A stretch of 64,000 nt of DNA from Ascoidea asiatica. Its lineage: Eukaryota > Ascomycota > Saccharomycetes > Ascoideales > Ascoideaceae. The position numbers and the translations under genes are program-made. The notes beneath the pieces were generated by a model. It was not told the DNA's origin and ran no database searches. It worked only from the letters and a program-made list of their open reading frames with translations. Positions 51,598-63,096 of this stretch are shown here, in pieces; within the stretch, counting starts at the first letter, position 1; the number at the start of each line of letters is the position of its first letter. Location of the stretch: NCBI GenBank assembly GCA_001600695.1, contig BCKQ01000007.1:62001-126000 (forward strand). The letters are read 5' to 3'.

Positions 51598-52224
51598 TTT
51601 CTTCTTCTATTCTATTCTCTTCTTTTCTCTTCTCACAAATAACTCGCTATATATTCTCATATTCTTATTCTCATTTACACATTCAACACATAGATCTTTA
51701 AATAATAAGTAGACATTGTATATAAATAAATAAATTATTGCAATATAATAGATTATATTCCTAATTGGGAACATTTGCCGCTCTTTAATTTTATATTCCA
51801 TTTACTGTAGGCGGATCGGGATTACGTAACATATTTCCTGTCCGTAGTTTACCAAGGATAAATATTTAATATGGAAATAGCTATCCTTGAGTTGCGGAAC
51901 TTAAATAAGTCATGTTTTCCTTACCTTGCCACATACCTTCCAAATACAGCTTCTGCGGCGTGTTTCTTTAATGTTTCGCGTTTGTTTGACGAGTTTCTGC
52001 TTTGGGCCCAGCGGCAACGTCTCTTTTTCTCTTTTTCTCTCTGTCTCTTCAAATCTCCAGCAAAGAAGCCAACCTTATCCAGATTCAATCAACAATCAAT
52101 CAATCAACAGTCAACTGTCCAAATATATGAAATCATTTCAAATAAATATTCAAATCTATGGAATCATATTCAATTATATTCAACTATTCACTCGAAACCT
52201 TTATTTTCAGTCGAGTAAATATTC

Positions 52225-52255
<31 letters not shown>

Positions 52256-52901
52256 TAACAATCAATCAATTAACAATCAATCAATCATATAATAATAAGA
52301 ATTAGAGCTGGAAATAAACAACCAGACTCAAATATATTCTGGTTGAATCCCTTATTCTATATATTCAATTACTACATAATTACTGTTCATTTTGCAGTTT
52401 CATTTATTCTTCTATTATTTATCTATTATTTATCTATAATTCATAATATCTTCAAATATAAAATCATTATTAAAATAATAAAAATAATAATAATTAAAAT
52501 CAAATTCAGATCAAAGTTATAAAATCTATTAAATTCTAAACATTTCTTCAACTAGTTGGCCTTTAAATCCCCATTCTCAAAATTTCTTAATTCCTATTTC
52601 ATATTAAGTTTTAGTTTTTTTTTTTCTAATTCACACGATCAAATTCTCTTTTCTAATTTCAGAAGTTAAAATTTTCATTTTATTATTTTATATTTAATAT
52701 ATATCATATCATCATTTCTCATAATCCATTATATTCATATTCATATTCACATTCATATTATATATTATATTATATCATTTCATATTATATCATAGCATAT
52801 CATAACATAACAATATATCTCAATATATCACAACATATTATATTCTCCTTTATTTGACATTCAGATTTATAATCTGATACCAATTATCTATAATATTCAA
52901 T
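51598..52901. promoter_or_regulatory. CAB2 3' region and long ICE2 upstream region
   Basis: 1304 bp. CCTAATTGGGA (near 51758), TTACGTAA (51822-51829), a GC-richer island (about 51800-52080), an AATC run (about 52225-52275), and a very AT-rich 600 bp with CATATT-type repeats up to the ICE2 ATG. Two overlapping frames of 110-115 codons at 51871-52258 read Phe/Ser/Gln-rich spacer and are not accepted. Confidence 0.5.
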
Positions 52902-55205
52902 ATGTCTTCTAGATCTTCAAAATACTCAAATTACTCAAAGCTTTATGATCATAATAATAGTAACAACAATAACAGTCACAATAATAATATTAATAGTAAT
53001 AATTTACATATAAATCCAATTTCAAAAAAAAATATAGATTCTACAAAATTAAAAAAAATAACAATACATAATATTAGAGCCACTTTTAGAATAATCTTAG
53101 CAACAATATATTTAGGATTAATCATTTTAACAATACCTTTAGCTTTTGAATTAGGTGATACAATCTGTGGTTTAACTTATAGTTTCACATGCTTCAATTT
53201 ATATTTTTTCTTAACTTTATTAAGATTAATTATTAAAAAAAATTTATTCTTAAAAAAATTTAAATTCTTAAATAATTTAAAATTTTTATCTTATATTTAT
53301 TATTTACAACATCTTTTATTACCAAGTTTATTAACTTTTTTATTAACTTTTTTTAATAATGCAAATCAATTCAATAATAATAATAACAACAATAATAATA
53401 AAACTTTAGTAACTAATTCAATTAATGAATCAATAAATAATGAAATTTCAAAGTCAATTTTACATTATTATACAAATACTTTTCAAATTAATTATAATCA
53501 ATTATTAAATTTAATAAATATTTATATAACTCCATGGCATGTTGTATTAAAAAATTCAACTCCTCTTTTTACAACCTTAGAAGGTCTTTGTTCTTTATTA
53601 TTAATTCAAACAATTGGTAAAACTTTTAATTATTTAATTAATAAATCTCAATCAAAACAAATTATACATACTAATTCAAATAATAATTCTTCTATTGATG
53701 AAAATAATAAAAAAATTATTAATAATAATAATGATGATGATGATATAAATATGAATTCGAATATTAGTAATAATCATATAAATATAAATAATAATAATGA
53801 TAACAATAATGAAGAAAATAATGATACTAATGAAATTAATAATAATGATAATCTTGATATAAACAATAAGAATATAAGTGATAATAATAATACTGATAAT
53901 AATAATGATACAAGTATAAATTCTTCTTCTTATTGGTCAATATTAAATCTATTAATTTCTGCAATTATTTTAACAATAAGTTTTTATTTCCTTTATAATA
54001 TTTTTATAATTCCAAATTTAAAAATTGGTTTATTTTCTGCAACTTTATTAGGTTCAATTTTAACTTATTCACTTGGAATTGGTTTATTTGGTATATTAAA
54101 TAAAAATGGTTCAACAATTGAAAGTTCTTTAATTTTTGCTTATATTGTTAAATGTATTTATCAAACTTTTCCAGAATTATCAAAATTAACTTCTTTAGAA
54201 TTTACAAATTTAATTAATTTAACTACAATTAATTTAAAAAATGAATTAAATTTATATTATTCAAAAGGTTCTTTTAATCATTTAATTAATTTAAAAAAAT
54301 ATAAAAATTATAAAGATTTATATAGAGATTTTTATAATGAATTTATTCAAAATGATTTTTATAAAAATTTTTATAAAGAATTTTATAATGATTTTATTTT
54401 AAAAAATTTAAATTCTGTTAATAAAACAAATAATATTAATATTTCAAATATTAATAAAAATAATTATTATTATAATAAATTAATTAATATTTTAAATTTT
54501 TTAAAATTTTTAAATTTAAAAAATTCATTCAAATCAATAACTAAATTTTTTTTAAATGCTTTAAATTATTTAACAATTCCTTTATTATTTAATTTAGCTT
54601 ATAGAATTGCTGTATTTTATGCTGCAACTAGAATTATACCAGCTTTAAATAATTCTGTTAATTCAGCCTATAATATTCCTTCTCCAACAAGTTCTCCAAT
54701 GAATTCTCCAATTATCCCAAAAATTCCAAGTTTTAGTGATACCCATAATAATTTAATTGATATAAATTCTTCACATAAAAAGAAAAGATATATAAAACAA
54801 AAGAAAAATAGTTTTGGAATCCTTCAAATTTTATATTTATTTTCACCATGTATTGTGATTGCAGTTTATACTCATTTAATGTTATTAAATAGAAATGAAT
54901 TAGGAGATGAATTAATTTTATGGGGTTGGTGGACTTCTTCTTCATCTATATCTCAATCACCTTCAATTACTCAAGGCTCTTCATATTTGGCATCTAGTTT
55001 AACTTCTACTGCATCTGCAATTGCTGAAACAGCTACTTCAATAATGAATAATACTCAAAACAATCTTCAAAATAATATAGAAGGAACAACAATAATCACT
55101 GATGGAAAATTGGTTGTTAATCCAGTACAATTTTGGAATTGGATCAATATGATTTCAACTTTAGGTTTATATACTTTAGAATTGATTGAAGGAAATGTTG
55201 ATTGA
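52902..55205 (+). CDS. ICE2: ER membrane protein Ice2
   Basis: 767 residues, polytopic. Membrane segments are visible at about 62-84, 90-110, 128-151, 215-240, 345-370, 372-400, 560-600, 640-665 and 745-760. Family-like motifs include TPWHVVLKNSTPLFTTLEGL (about 210-229), GSTIESSLIFAYIVKCIYQTFPE (about 404-426), LFNLAYRIAVFYAATRIIPAL, and VQFWNWINMISTLGLYTLELI at the end. Ice2 is a fungal ER protein involved in cortical ER structure and phospholipid/triacylglycerol balance. Saccharomyces Ice2 is 491 residues; the surplus is a very Asn/Asp-rich loop (about 250-340) and a Lys/Tyr/Asn-rich loop (about 430-540), presumably exposed to the cytosol. Convergent with DAP1. Confidence 0.9.
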   Translation: MSSRSSKYSNYSKLYDHNNSNNNNSHNNNINSNNLHINPISKKNIDSTKLKKITIHNIRATFRIILATIYLGLIILTIPLAFELGDTICGLTYSFTCFNLYFFLTLLRLIIKKNLFLKKFKFLNNLKFLSYIYYLQHLLLPSLLTFLLTFFNNANQFNNNNNNNNNKTLVTNSINESINNEISKSILHYYTNTFQINYNQLLNLINIYITPWHVVLKNSTPLFTTLEGLCSLLLIQTIGKTFNYLINKSQSKQIIHTNSNNNSSIDENNKKIINNNNDDDDINMNSNISNNHININNNNDNNNEENNDTNEINNNDNLDINNKNISDNNNTDNNNDTSINSSSYWSILNLLISAIILTISFYFLYNIFIIPNLKIGLFSATLLGSILTYSLGIGLFGILNKNGSTIESSLIFAYIVKCIYQTFPELSKLTSLEFTNLINLTTINLKNELNLYYSKGSFNHLINLKKYKNYKDLYRDFYNEFIQNDFYKNFYKEFYNDFILKNLNSVNKTNNINISNINKNNYYYNKLINILNFLKFLNLKNSFKSITKFFLNALNYLTIPLLFNLAYRIAVFYAATRIIPALNNSVNSAYNIPSPTSSPMNSPIIPKIPSFSDTHNNLIDINSSHKKKRYIKQKKNSFGILQILYLFSPCIVIAVYTHLMLLNRNELGDELILWGWWTSSSSISQSPSITQGSSYLASSLTSTASAIAETATSIMNNTQNNLQNNIEGTTIITDGKLVVNPVQFWNWINMISTLGLYTLELIEGNVD

Positions 55206-56126
55206 AAAAAACTTAATATTAATAATTCCCATTAATGATTTTCATTCATCAAGTTATACAAGTTATCCATGTTTTAAATCGTTCAGTGGTCGATCCAAAT
55301 CATTGATTGTTTGTGTTTTTCGCAAATAATAATCAAATATTTTTGATATAAGAAATATATCATTACAAGAATATAAAGTGTTTTCTGAAAGAGCTAGTTA
55401 ATGATTACTCTCTATCTCAACTGGATTAAAAAATGATGTACAGTTTTCTGATAATATTTCGGTTAAATATAACGAGATAATCTTAATTTCAGCTATAGTA
55501 ATACTCATCCTCAAATATTAAATTTTTAGTCTCTTTCCGAGTCTAAGTTTTACAAATTATAATCTATTAATTAAAATTAATAATTATAAAAATTTTAATT
55601 TAAATTATTGCATTTTCATTTTTTGTTAAATATATCTTCTAAGCTTATGTTAATTTTCTTTCAAAGCTTATTTCTTGCTTCGTTTAATTATATCCTATCT
55701 CATTCTTGTTTTTGCTCATTGCTATCTCTTTTTTTTTTTTTATCGTTGAAATATACTTGAAGACATCGTATTCCTGGTTTATACATATATCTATATCTAA
55801 CCAATTGTCTTTATTTATCACATTCGGATGGAACTTATTATTCTCTTATTAATTTTGTTTAGATTTGCCTATTTTTTCATAATTTTTTTTAAAACTATTT
55901 TATTTTTTTATTATTTCTAATTTCATTTTTCTTTTATTATTTCAATTTAATTTTTCTACTTAAAGAGACGTTTTATTTATTTTTAAATAAAAAATTGTAA
56001 ATTATAATACTTTTCATTTACACACTGCTTGTTTTATTCATTATTATAAAAAAAAAAGCATAATAAGCTATAATTGTAGACTTATGAGAAATGCTCTTTT
56101 TAAAACTTAGTCTCGTCATAAGTGAT
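55206..56126. other. Convergent 3' intergenic region
   Basis: 921 bp between the ICE2 and DAP1 stop codons. AT-rich, with T-rich tracts, no ORF above 60 codons and no repeats of note. Long for a convergent gap, but nothing recognisable is present. Confidence 0.6.
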
Positions 56127-56492
56127 TCAATCAAGATCAACAACTTTACCAACGATATTGTATCTTTGTTGAAAAAAAGAATACCAGCCTTCTAAGGTCT
56201 TGACTTCTTTTTCAGTAAGATCATCATATTTATATGAAACTGCAGGATCATTATCTTCTTTACTCAAAGATGATTTACCTAGTGGTCTACTAGCATCCTT
56301 ACCTGTAAAAACATGATAACCTTTATCAGGACCATAAGCTTTTTTATTATTTGTGACATCAAAAACAGTTCTCTTTATTGCAACATAAATCTTTTCTGAT
56401 TGAATTCCATCACATTTAGATAATTCTTGTTTTGTGATTTTATCATCCTTTGGAGGTTCTAATGTAACTGGTTCTTTGGGGGCAAATGACAT
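56127..56492 (-). CDS. DAP1: Cytochrome b5-like heme protein Dap1 (MAPR family), no membrane anchor
   Basis: 121 residues. MAPR-family core: YVAIKRTVFDVTNNKKAYGPDKGYHVFTGKDASRPL (36-71). It holds Tyr53 of the YGP motif and Tyr59, the position of the axial heme-ligand Tyr in this family, then DLTEKEVKTLEGWYSFFQQRYNIVGKV (91-117). Dap1/PGRMC1 bind heme and activate cytochromes P450, notably Erg11 and Erg5 in ergosterol synthesis. Saccharomyces Dap1 is 152 residues; this protein begins only about 20 residues before the domain and has no hydrophobic N-terminal segment, so it should be soluble unless an upstream exon was missed. Little low-complexity sequence. Confidence 0.9.
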   Translation of the reverse strand: MSFAPKEPVTLEPPKDDKITKQELSKCDGIQSEKIYVAIKRTVFDVTNNKKAYGPDKGYHVFTGKDASRPLGKSSLSKEDNDPAVSYKYDDLTEKEVKTLEGWYSFFQQRYNIVGKVVDLD

Positions 56493-57132
56493 TGTTATAA
56501 AGATATATTAATTAAGTTGATTGTTTTTTATACACTTATTTTTTGATATTTTAGATATGATGAAGAAATATTTGAATGAGATATTTGATTATTTATTAGA
56601 TTTCTATTCGCAAAAAGATTAATTGATCAAGAGAAATCTATGGCTTCTTTGGAAAAGTATTGAAATGTTTGCAATGCCTTCTTGTATGTTTCTCTTCACT
56701 CAATGTGATTTATGCTTTAACAAAGTGAAACACTTCTGGTAAATAATGCTCTTGAAATGAATATTTTTATCAAAATCACTAGCTTTTTGAGATTTTATAA
56801 TATTTATTATAAAAATAGTGGCATTTCGTAGATTTGTAGAAACACCGTTTATTTGATATTGATTAAAATACAAAATAAATATTGGTTATCTTGTTTATTA
56901 TTATATTACGTAATATGAGAGAGTATAAAAAAACTTATTTTAAGAGTGAAAAAAAGGAAATAATTATACAAATTTATTTAAGAAATAAAAGGAATAAATG
57001 TCAATGAAACGTCAAAGAATTGAATTTACTCAATGTAACTGGGATCAGATAAAATAAAAAAAAAAAATAAAAAAAGAATTATGTAAACATACTTAATGGC
57101 GGAAAATCTTAAAATATTACTTTCTTGAAAAT
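56493..57132. promoter_or_regulatory. DAP1 upstream / LEO1 3' region
   Basis: 640 bp between two minus-strand genes. Contains a TTACGTAA palindrome (56906-56913) and an A-rich tract (about 57050-57078). No coding or RNA feature recognised. Confidence 0.5.
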
Positions 57133-58387
57133 TTAAGAATCATCATCGTCATCATCATCACTATATATGACTCTCCTCTTTTTACGAGAACTTGCCCTTT
57201 TATCATCTTCATCATCATGATGGCTACTAAACCTTTCTTTTTCTCTAGCATTTCCTAATCTTTCTGCTCTTTCCAAATCATCGTCATCTTCATCTTCATA
57301 TTTCTCTATTTCTTCTTCATCAGGGGCAACGAAATCATCATCATCTTCGTCATCTTCATAGTCATATTTATCTTTATAGTTCATTGTTTCTGCATCTTCA
57401 TCTATTTCTCCATCACCAAATCTTGGATGACGGAAATTTTCATGTCTTGTTTTTGATGAAAATGTACCGGAAGTAAATTCTTTATCTTCTTGTTGTATTT
57501 TTTTCAATCTTTCCCTTCTTCTTTTTTTATCTTCTTCAATTTCTTTTTCTTCTAATTCCCTTCTTTCTTTATTTGGATCTTCAGTTATATTAATTTGTTC
57601 TGCACGCATTTTTTTAGAAAAATCTTTATTTTTAAAATAAGCAGCTAATTTTCTATGAGTTAAAGAAGAAACAGAAGTTGGAACAAATTTCATACTTTTA
57701 TTAAAAATTGAAGTTGTTTGTAATAATTTTAAATTATCATGACGAATTGTTAAAAAATTATCATTTAATTTTGTTCTTACAACATCAAAAAATTCAGAAC
57801 CTAATTTTAAAGATAAAGAACCATCATCCCATTCAATAAATTGAGCATTTGATTGTTTTTTTAAAGAATTTGAAGTTTCATCTTGAACATGTCTCCATCT
57901 TATTGTATTTTCAGCAATTAATTTTTCAATAATTCTTTCATCTTCACTCATTTTTTCAAATCTTTTTTGTTTTTGTAATAATGAAGCTTCATAACTTTCA
58001 GAAACAAATTCTTTTGGTTCAACAAATAAAAAATTTGGTAATTGAATATGATAAATATCATTATTTAATGCATGATGAGATATATTATGTCTTGGCAACT
58101 CTAGATTTTCAACTTTTGTAGAATCTTCTTCACCATAATCAGAATTATCTGGATTTTCATATTTTAAACGATATTCTTTATCTCCATATATTTCAATTTC
58201 TTCATTTCCAAAATCATCATTATATTCACTTTTAATATCAATATTACTTGTTTGAGAAAATGAATCTTCCTTTTTAATTACATTATCTTTATCGTTATCT
58301 TCATCATCATCATCTCCAAACAAATCATCAACATCATCCTCGACTTCATTATTATCATCAAGATTTTTCTTTACCTTGATATTATTG

Positions 58388-58425
<38 letters not shown>

Positions 58426-58518
58426 GTTATCACTTTGATTTGATATTATAGATATTTCAGGATTTGAAGAATCATGATCACTTTCCAATCCTTGAGGATC
58501 AGATTTATCAGAATCCAT
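57133..58518 (-). CDS. LEO1: Paf1 complex subunit Leo1
   Basis: 461 residues. The Leo1 core spans about 139-315: LELPRHNISHHALNNDIYHI, then LPNFLFVEPKEF, ENTIRWRHVQDE, SNAQFIEWDDGSLSLKLG and LTHRKLAAYFKNKD, all family signatures. Acidic Asp/Glu/Asn tails lie on both sides (1-135 and 330-461), with a basic RKKRR near the end as a possible nuclear signal. Leo1 with Paf1 binds nucleosomes and elongating RNA polymerase II and supports H2B ubiquitination and H3K4 methylation. Length equals Saccharomyces Leo1 (464). Its own upstream region is the GC-rich area starting about 150 bp away. Confidence 0.96.
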
Positions 58519-61500
58519 ATTTCAAAATAAAAACTTTATATTTCCTTAAATTTGAAGAATTGTTGTAAATTTCAACTTCATCGAATTTCACTTCTTACCA
58601 AACAAACAACCAATTCTTATTATAATTTACCATTACAATATTTCAATATTTCAATATTTCAATTAACATTTGAGTATCGTTAAAAGAAAATGGAAAAGGT
58701 TTAGAAACTGCTCACATGCAAATTCACGTGCTGTCCTACTTAAAGGTCTTTGGATAGCTAAAAATAATAAATATAGGACAACCAGCCATATACACCCGGA
58801 AAAGAAGTGAAACCCCATTACTGTGGAAAATAATTAAAACACGTGAGTTTTGAGGCTGTAAAAACAGTAAATTTTGTTCTGAAATTCCAAAAGTGAATTT
58901 TTAGTGCTTGCCGAGCGGCGACTTCAAATCCAGCCCACAAACACCTGGTGCAACATGTCTTCACATCCGTGATCATGTGTGCTTATAGGCAAACGTACGT
59001 GTAGTAACGTTTTATAACGTCTATAAACAGTACAAAACAGTCCGTAACGGGTTGTAACATTTTGCAACAGTTGACAACGTCTATGCGCTATTTTTGCTTT
59101 CCAGATCTCTACAACGTTTGTGTGCAGGGTTTTTCCAAATATTATGAATATTGGAAACTTACGTACACCAGCTGGAAGATAGGTGCATGCTTGAGTAAAC
59201 TGGTAACCCCAGATAGAGTCTTGATATGTTATCGTTAACTTACGAGTGAGTTTGGCTGACTTATGGCTTACGTGATAATTTAGTTCTGGCTGTTCTGCGG
59301 GCATTTTTGTTCGCCCAAAGAAAGAAGGAAGATCCTTCAGGTTGAGTTAACAACACTGCTTGTTTTCAGCTGTACGATACTTTAGCATCGAAAAATACCT
59401 GATCTCGTTCAACAATGAAAAATTACTGTTCTGAAGTGAACTGGAAACGTTATTGGCTGAGTCAATGAATAATCGATAAATTCGATTACAAAGTAATACC
59501 AAATGTATTTCAATTGGTTTATGATATCAATTCTTTATGCGAAAAAGGTACAGTGCTGAAATGCCCAAGTTTCAATGTCGATCTGGTGTTCTTCAATTGA
59601 ACCATTTATCAGACGATAAATCTTTTGTACTTTATGACCAGAGAAAGAATATCACTTTTAACAAAAAATTTATATTGGCATAATAAGAATAATGATCAAC
59701 TTTTGTTTCCCTGTTTTTGTTTTGTTTTTATTATTGTGTTTGAGCTTTTAAGGAGGTTTTTGAATCCAAAAAGAGTCAATAAAACTCAGTTTCATAACGA
59801 TCATACTTCTTGATATATTAAGACACTTTTTTCCTTTCTTTTTTTTTTTTCTTTTTTATTTTCATGAATCAAATCGATTTAAGGAAAACCTCATTACAAA
59901 AATATTTAATAACACTTGAAACTGACAGCATATGTTACGATATCTTATACTGAAGTTATTTTATATTATGCTCTCAAAAATATAGTGCTCCCCTTTTTAT
60001 GAATCTGTTACAAATATTGAAACAAAAGTTATATATTCCAACATTAACTACTGGTAGAAATATTTTTCAGAAATTTATGTTTACATTAAAAATACAGTAA
60101 TTGAAAATATAAAGATTTCTTTATGCCGATTTTTAAAAGAAAAATTTGAGAACCAGAAAAGTTAAGTTATTCAAACAATTTTTTACTTTATTTATAACCA
60201 AATATTCAAACATTTGAGCCGAAAATCAATGAAATCAAGTATATTAGTCAAATTAATAAACTCAAGAAACTCAAGAAACTGAATAAAGTCAAAGTAAAAA
60301 TCAAATCAAATAATTGATTATTATGTTAGGATTTTTTAACAGTCATTTATATTTTTGGAACAAACCTCAATTTTTTAAAATACTTTTTGGTTCGAGTCAA
60401 TTTCATCAGTTTAATGAATAATTTCTCTTTAAAATTCAAATAAACTAATAATTATTATTATTATTATATTATTATTATATTATTATTATATTATTATTTT
60501 ATTATTATTATTATTATTATTATACTATTATTCATACCCTCACTATTAGTTACAGTCAAGATTACTGTCACTATTAAAGATCAAAAAAAAAGTAAAAGAA
60601 CTAACTAGCTTTATAAAAGGATATTCGAATCATTGAATTTTTCCAAATATACTTTTTTTTTTTCATTTCTATTATTCTTCCAAAGATATACTAACTCTTT
60701 AGGTTATCATACTTTACAAATTAGTTTTCATTTTTTATTCATTTTTCTTCTTTTTTCCCTGAATTTTCACTACAATAAAAGTATTTTAGACCAAAGTTCA
60801 ATTTCAAGCTGCTTCAACAAGGGAAATTAAGTTAAATTTTTCATAAAACCCCAAAAGTAAAATTGAAAACACATATGATAAAGACCTCTTAGAGAATTTT
60901 TTTTCAATTATCATTGATTAAACTACGAATTTCAATATTTTTAGAACTATAATTAATATATCTCAATCAGTCTTCTGGTTGAATTTTTTTGCGATTGAAC
61001 CTTTTTTTTTAAAGACTTCTGGCTTACACTTTTTGGCTCATTTTATTCCAACCTTTCTATTATCATTAGTAACTCACCTTTTTTACAACCCAAATGAATC
61101 AATTATATCCATATTTATTCACCATTTGTTCACCCTTTATTCAACATATTCCAATCACTCACTTTGAAATATTTCAAAATGTTTCAAAAGTCTCCTGTCT
61201 CGTAGGAAGTTGAGAAACGCACTTTCAAAGCACAATTTAGGTGAACTCGCCTCTGCTTGGGAATTTCGTAAAGCATATTATATAAAATATTAAAATTTTC
61301 TAAAAAATTTTTCACTAAAGCATTAAATTTTAATCTTTTACTTCACTGTGAAGAAGTAGCTCTGAGTTTAATTTTAGTGTGGACTAATTCTAAATTTCAT
61401 TAACGCAATTCACTTGAAATTGTGAGCTAACATTCATTTTTTAGACTAAGTAACGTTACAATACCACCAGATTGATAGTAAAATAATAAAATATCCTCAA

Positions 61501-62943
61501 TTATTAGTAATATCACCCAAAATCACCTAATATAAGCCAATGTGAAATGAGATGAAAAGACATGAAATGATATCAGATAAGTTGGAATAAACTGGAATAA
61601 ACTGGAATGACTATCACTATCAATAAATATTTCAAAGAATTTCAAAACATTTCACGTATTTTCACAACTTTACAAAAATTCTGAACTTTTGGAGAATTTC
61701 TTCTCACTTTTTTTTGAATACAAATGAAGTTAAATATCCTCAAAATCTTCAAATTTTTTACAGAAACTGAATTGAATTTATGGGTTTGAAATTCGTAATT
61801 TTAAAATACCAAAAGTAAAAAGGTTATTAAATTATTTTTACCTTTAATTCCTGAACACAATCTAGTATTAAAGTACGTACTGCTGGCTAATATTGGTTAA
61901 GTGTCACTTCGACAAGAATTTTATATTAGCATTGTCAATGTTATTTGGTTGTTTGGTTCTCCTGGCTATTGGACTATTGTACAGAAATCTAAAGGAGCTA
62001 ATTCTGTAAACATTGGTGGTTTTAAGGAGAATTTAAAAGTCCCAGACTTATTTTTATTATTTTTTGTTTTTTTTATGTTTTTTTTCTCAAAATTGCACTT
62101 TTAAACTGCCCATAGTATTAAGTAAAAGGTAAAGAACATATTAAAAATAAATATTTTATTTTATTTTTTTTGTATTGACAGTAAAACCATCAATTATTTT
62201 GTATGATAAACCATTTTGTTTATCTTATTAAACTGTGACAAAGATAATATCCAATTGGTTAATATTGAAGATAAAGATAATAGATAAGAACTTAGATAAA
62301 TAATATTTTTATTAGTTATTATAAACGATTATAATATAGGGAGTGAAATAGAATAATAAATAAAATGATAAAATGATAAAGTGATAATATGATTATAATA
62401 TGATAATATGATTATATGAAAAATGATAGTCAATAAAATGAATTTTTTTTTATAAATAAAAACATTAAAAAAAAGCACGAAAAATATAAAAATAAATAAG
62501 AAACAACTGAAGAACTAAATATTAACAACACTGTAATTATCATAATACAAAAGGAATATTAAAATACTAGACCAATCTTTAAATGCAGATCAATAAATAA
62601 ATGAAAAAAAATAATAAAAAGAAAAGTAAAAAAAAAAGTAAAAGAAGGATCTTAATTTATAAAAAAGTTGTAAGATAATGATAAATTAAATAAACTAAAA
62701 TAAAATAAAATATTTTAATAATACATTTGAATTGGAGTGCATTTTGTCTTCTTCTTTTTTTTATTTTATTTTGTTTTGGTTTGATTTTGCTTTGTTATGT
62801 CTTGCTTGCTTGTTTGTTTGTTTTCATGATCAATTTATATTGATTTGTTGTAGAATAACAGCCAAAACTAAACCAGCATTTCATAACAGGGATCAAATAA
62901 ATGTGTATATATATATATTTAAAGGAAGTGATTGAATTGATAT
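58519..62943. other. 4.4 kb gene-free region with large GC-rich island
   Basis: The longest gap in the window. 58690-59340 is a GC-richer island next to the LEO1 promoter, with two CACGTG sites (58725-58730, 58841-58846) and a cluster of AACG/AACAGT words at about 58990-59110. The remaining 3.5 kb is AT-rich with a TTATTATA run (about 60450-60525) and only short Phe/Leu/Asn-rich frames. A 126-codon minus-strand ORF (58924-59304) has normal composition but codon use unlike local genes. No centromere consensus, tRNA or snRNA recognised. Confidence 0.5.
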
Positions 62944-63096
62944 TTAACCTTTATAATCTTTTGGATATTTTGTAATTACTTTTCCATATTTGGCTTGTTC
63001 CATTAACTGTTGTCTGTAAAATTGTACTAATGGTGACATATCATTTTCATCTATTGGATTACCATTTTGATCATAAAGTTGTTGAGATTTATCCAT
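62944..63096 (-). CDS. Short 50-residue ORF, function unknown
   Basis: ATG at 63096-63094, stop TAA at 62946-62944. The product reads MDKSQQLYDQNGNPIDEND and then MSPLVQFYRQQLMEQAKYGK, ending VITKYPKDYKG. The amino-acid mix (Gln, Asp, Pro, Met, Tyr, Gly) is protein-like and lacks the Asn/Ile/Lys/Phe bias of translated spacer here. I cannot name a family. An upstream exon is not apparent next to the ATG, but a branch-site-like TACTAAC with CAG lies 730 bp upstream (63825-63843) on the same strand. It could be a genuine small gene or chance. Confidence 0.5.
   Translation of the reverse strand: MDKSQQLYDQNGNPIDENDMSPLVQFYRQQLMEQAKYGKVITKYPKDYKG

Noticed and set aside
51871-52258. Two overlapping 110-115 codon ORFs upstream of ICE2
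   Set aside because: Two frames open over the same spacer, Phe/Ser/Gln-rich with AATC-repeat-coded tails; no motif.
58924-59304. 126-codon minus-strand ORF of normal amino-acid composition
   Set aside because: It lies wholly inside a GC-rich island, where stop codons are rarer, and uses GC-rich codons unlike every accepted gene here. No domain recognised. Conservation would change this view.
60689-60724. TACTAAC with nearby AG on the plus strand in the 4.4 kb gap
   Set aside because: The first AG is only 7 nt away and the frames after either AG are short, with no coding sequence to join.
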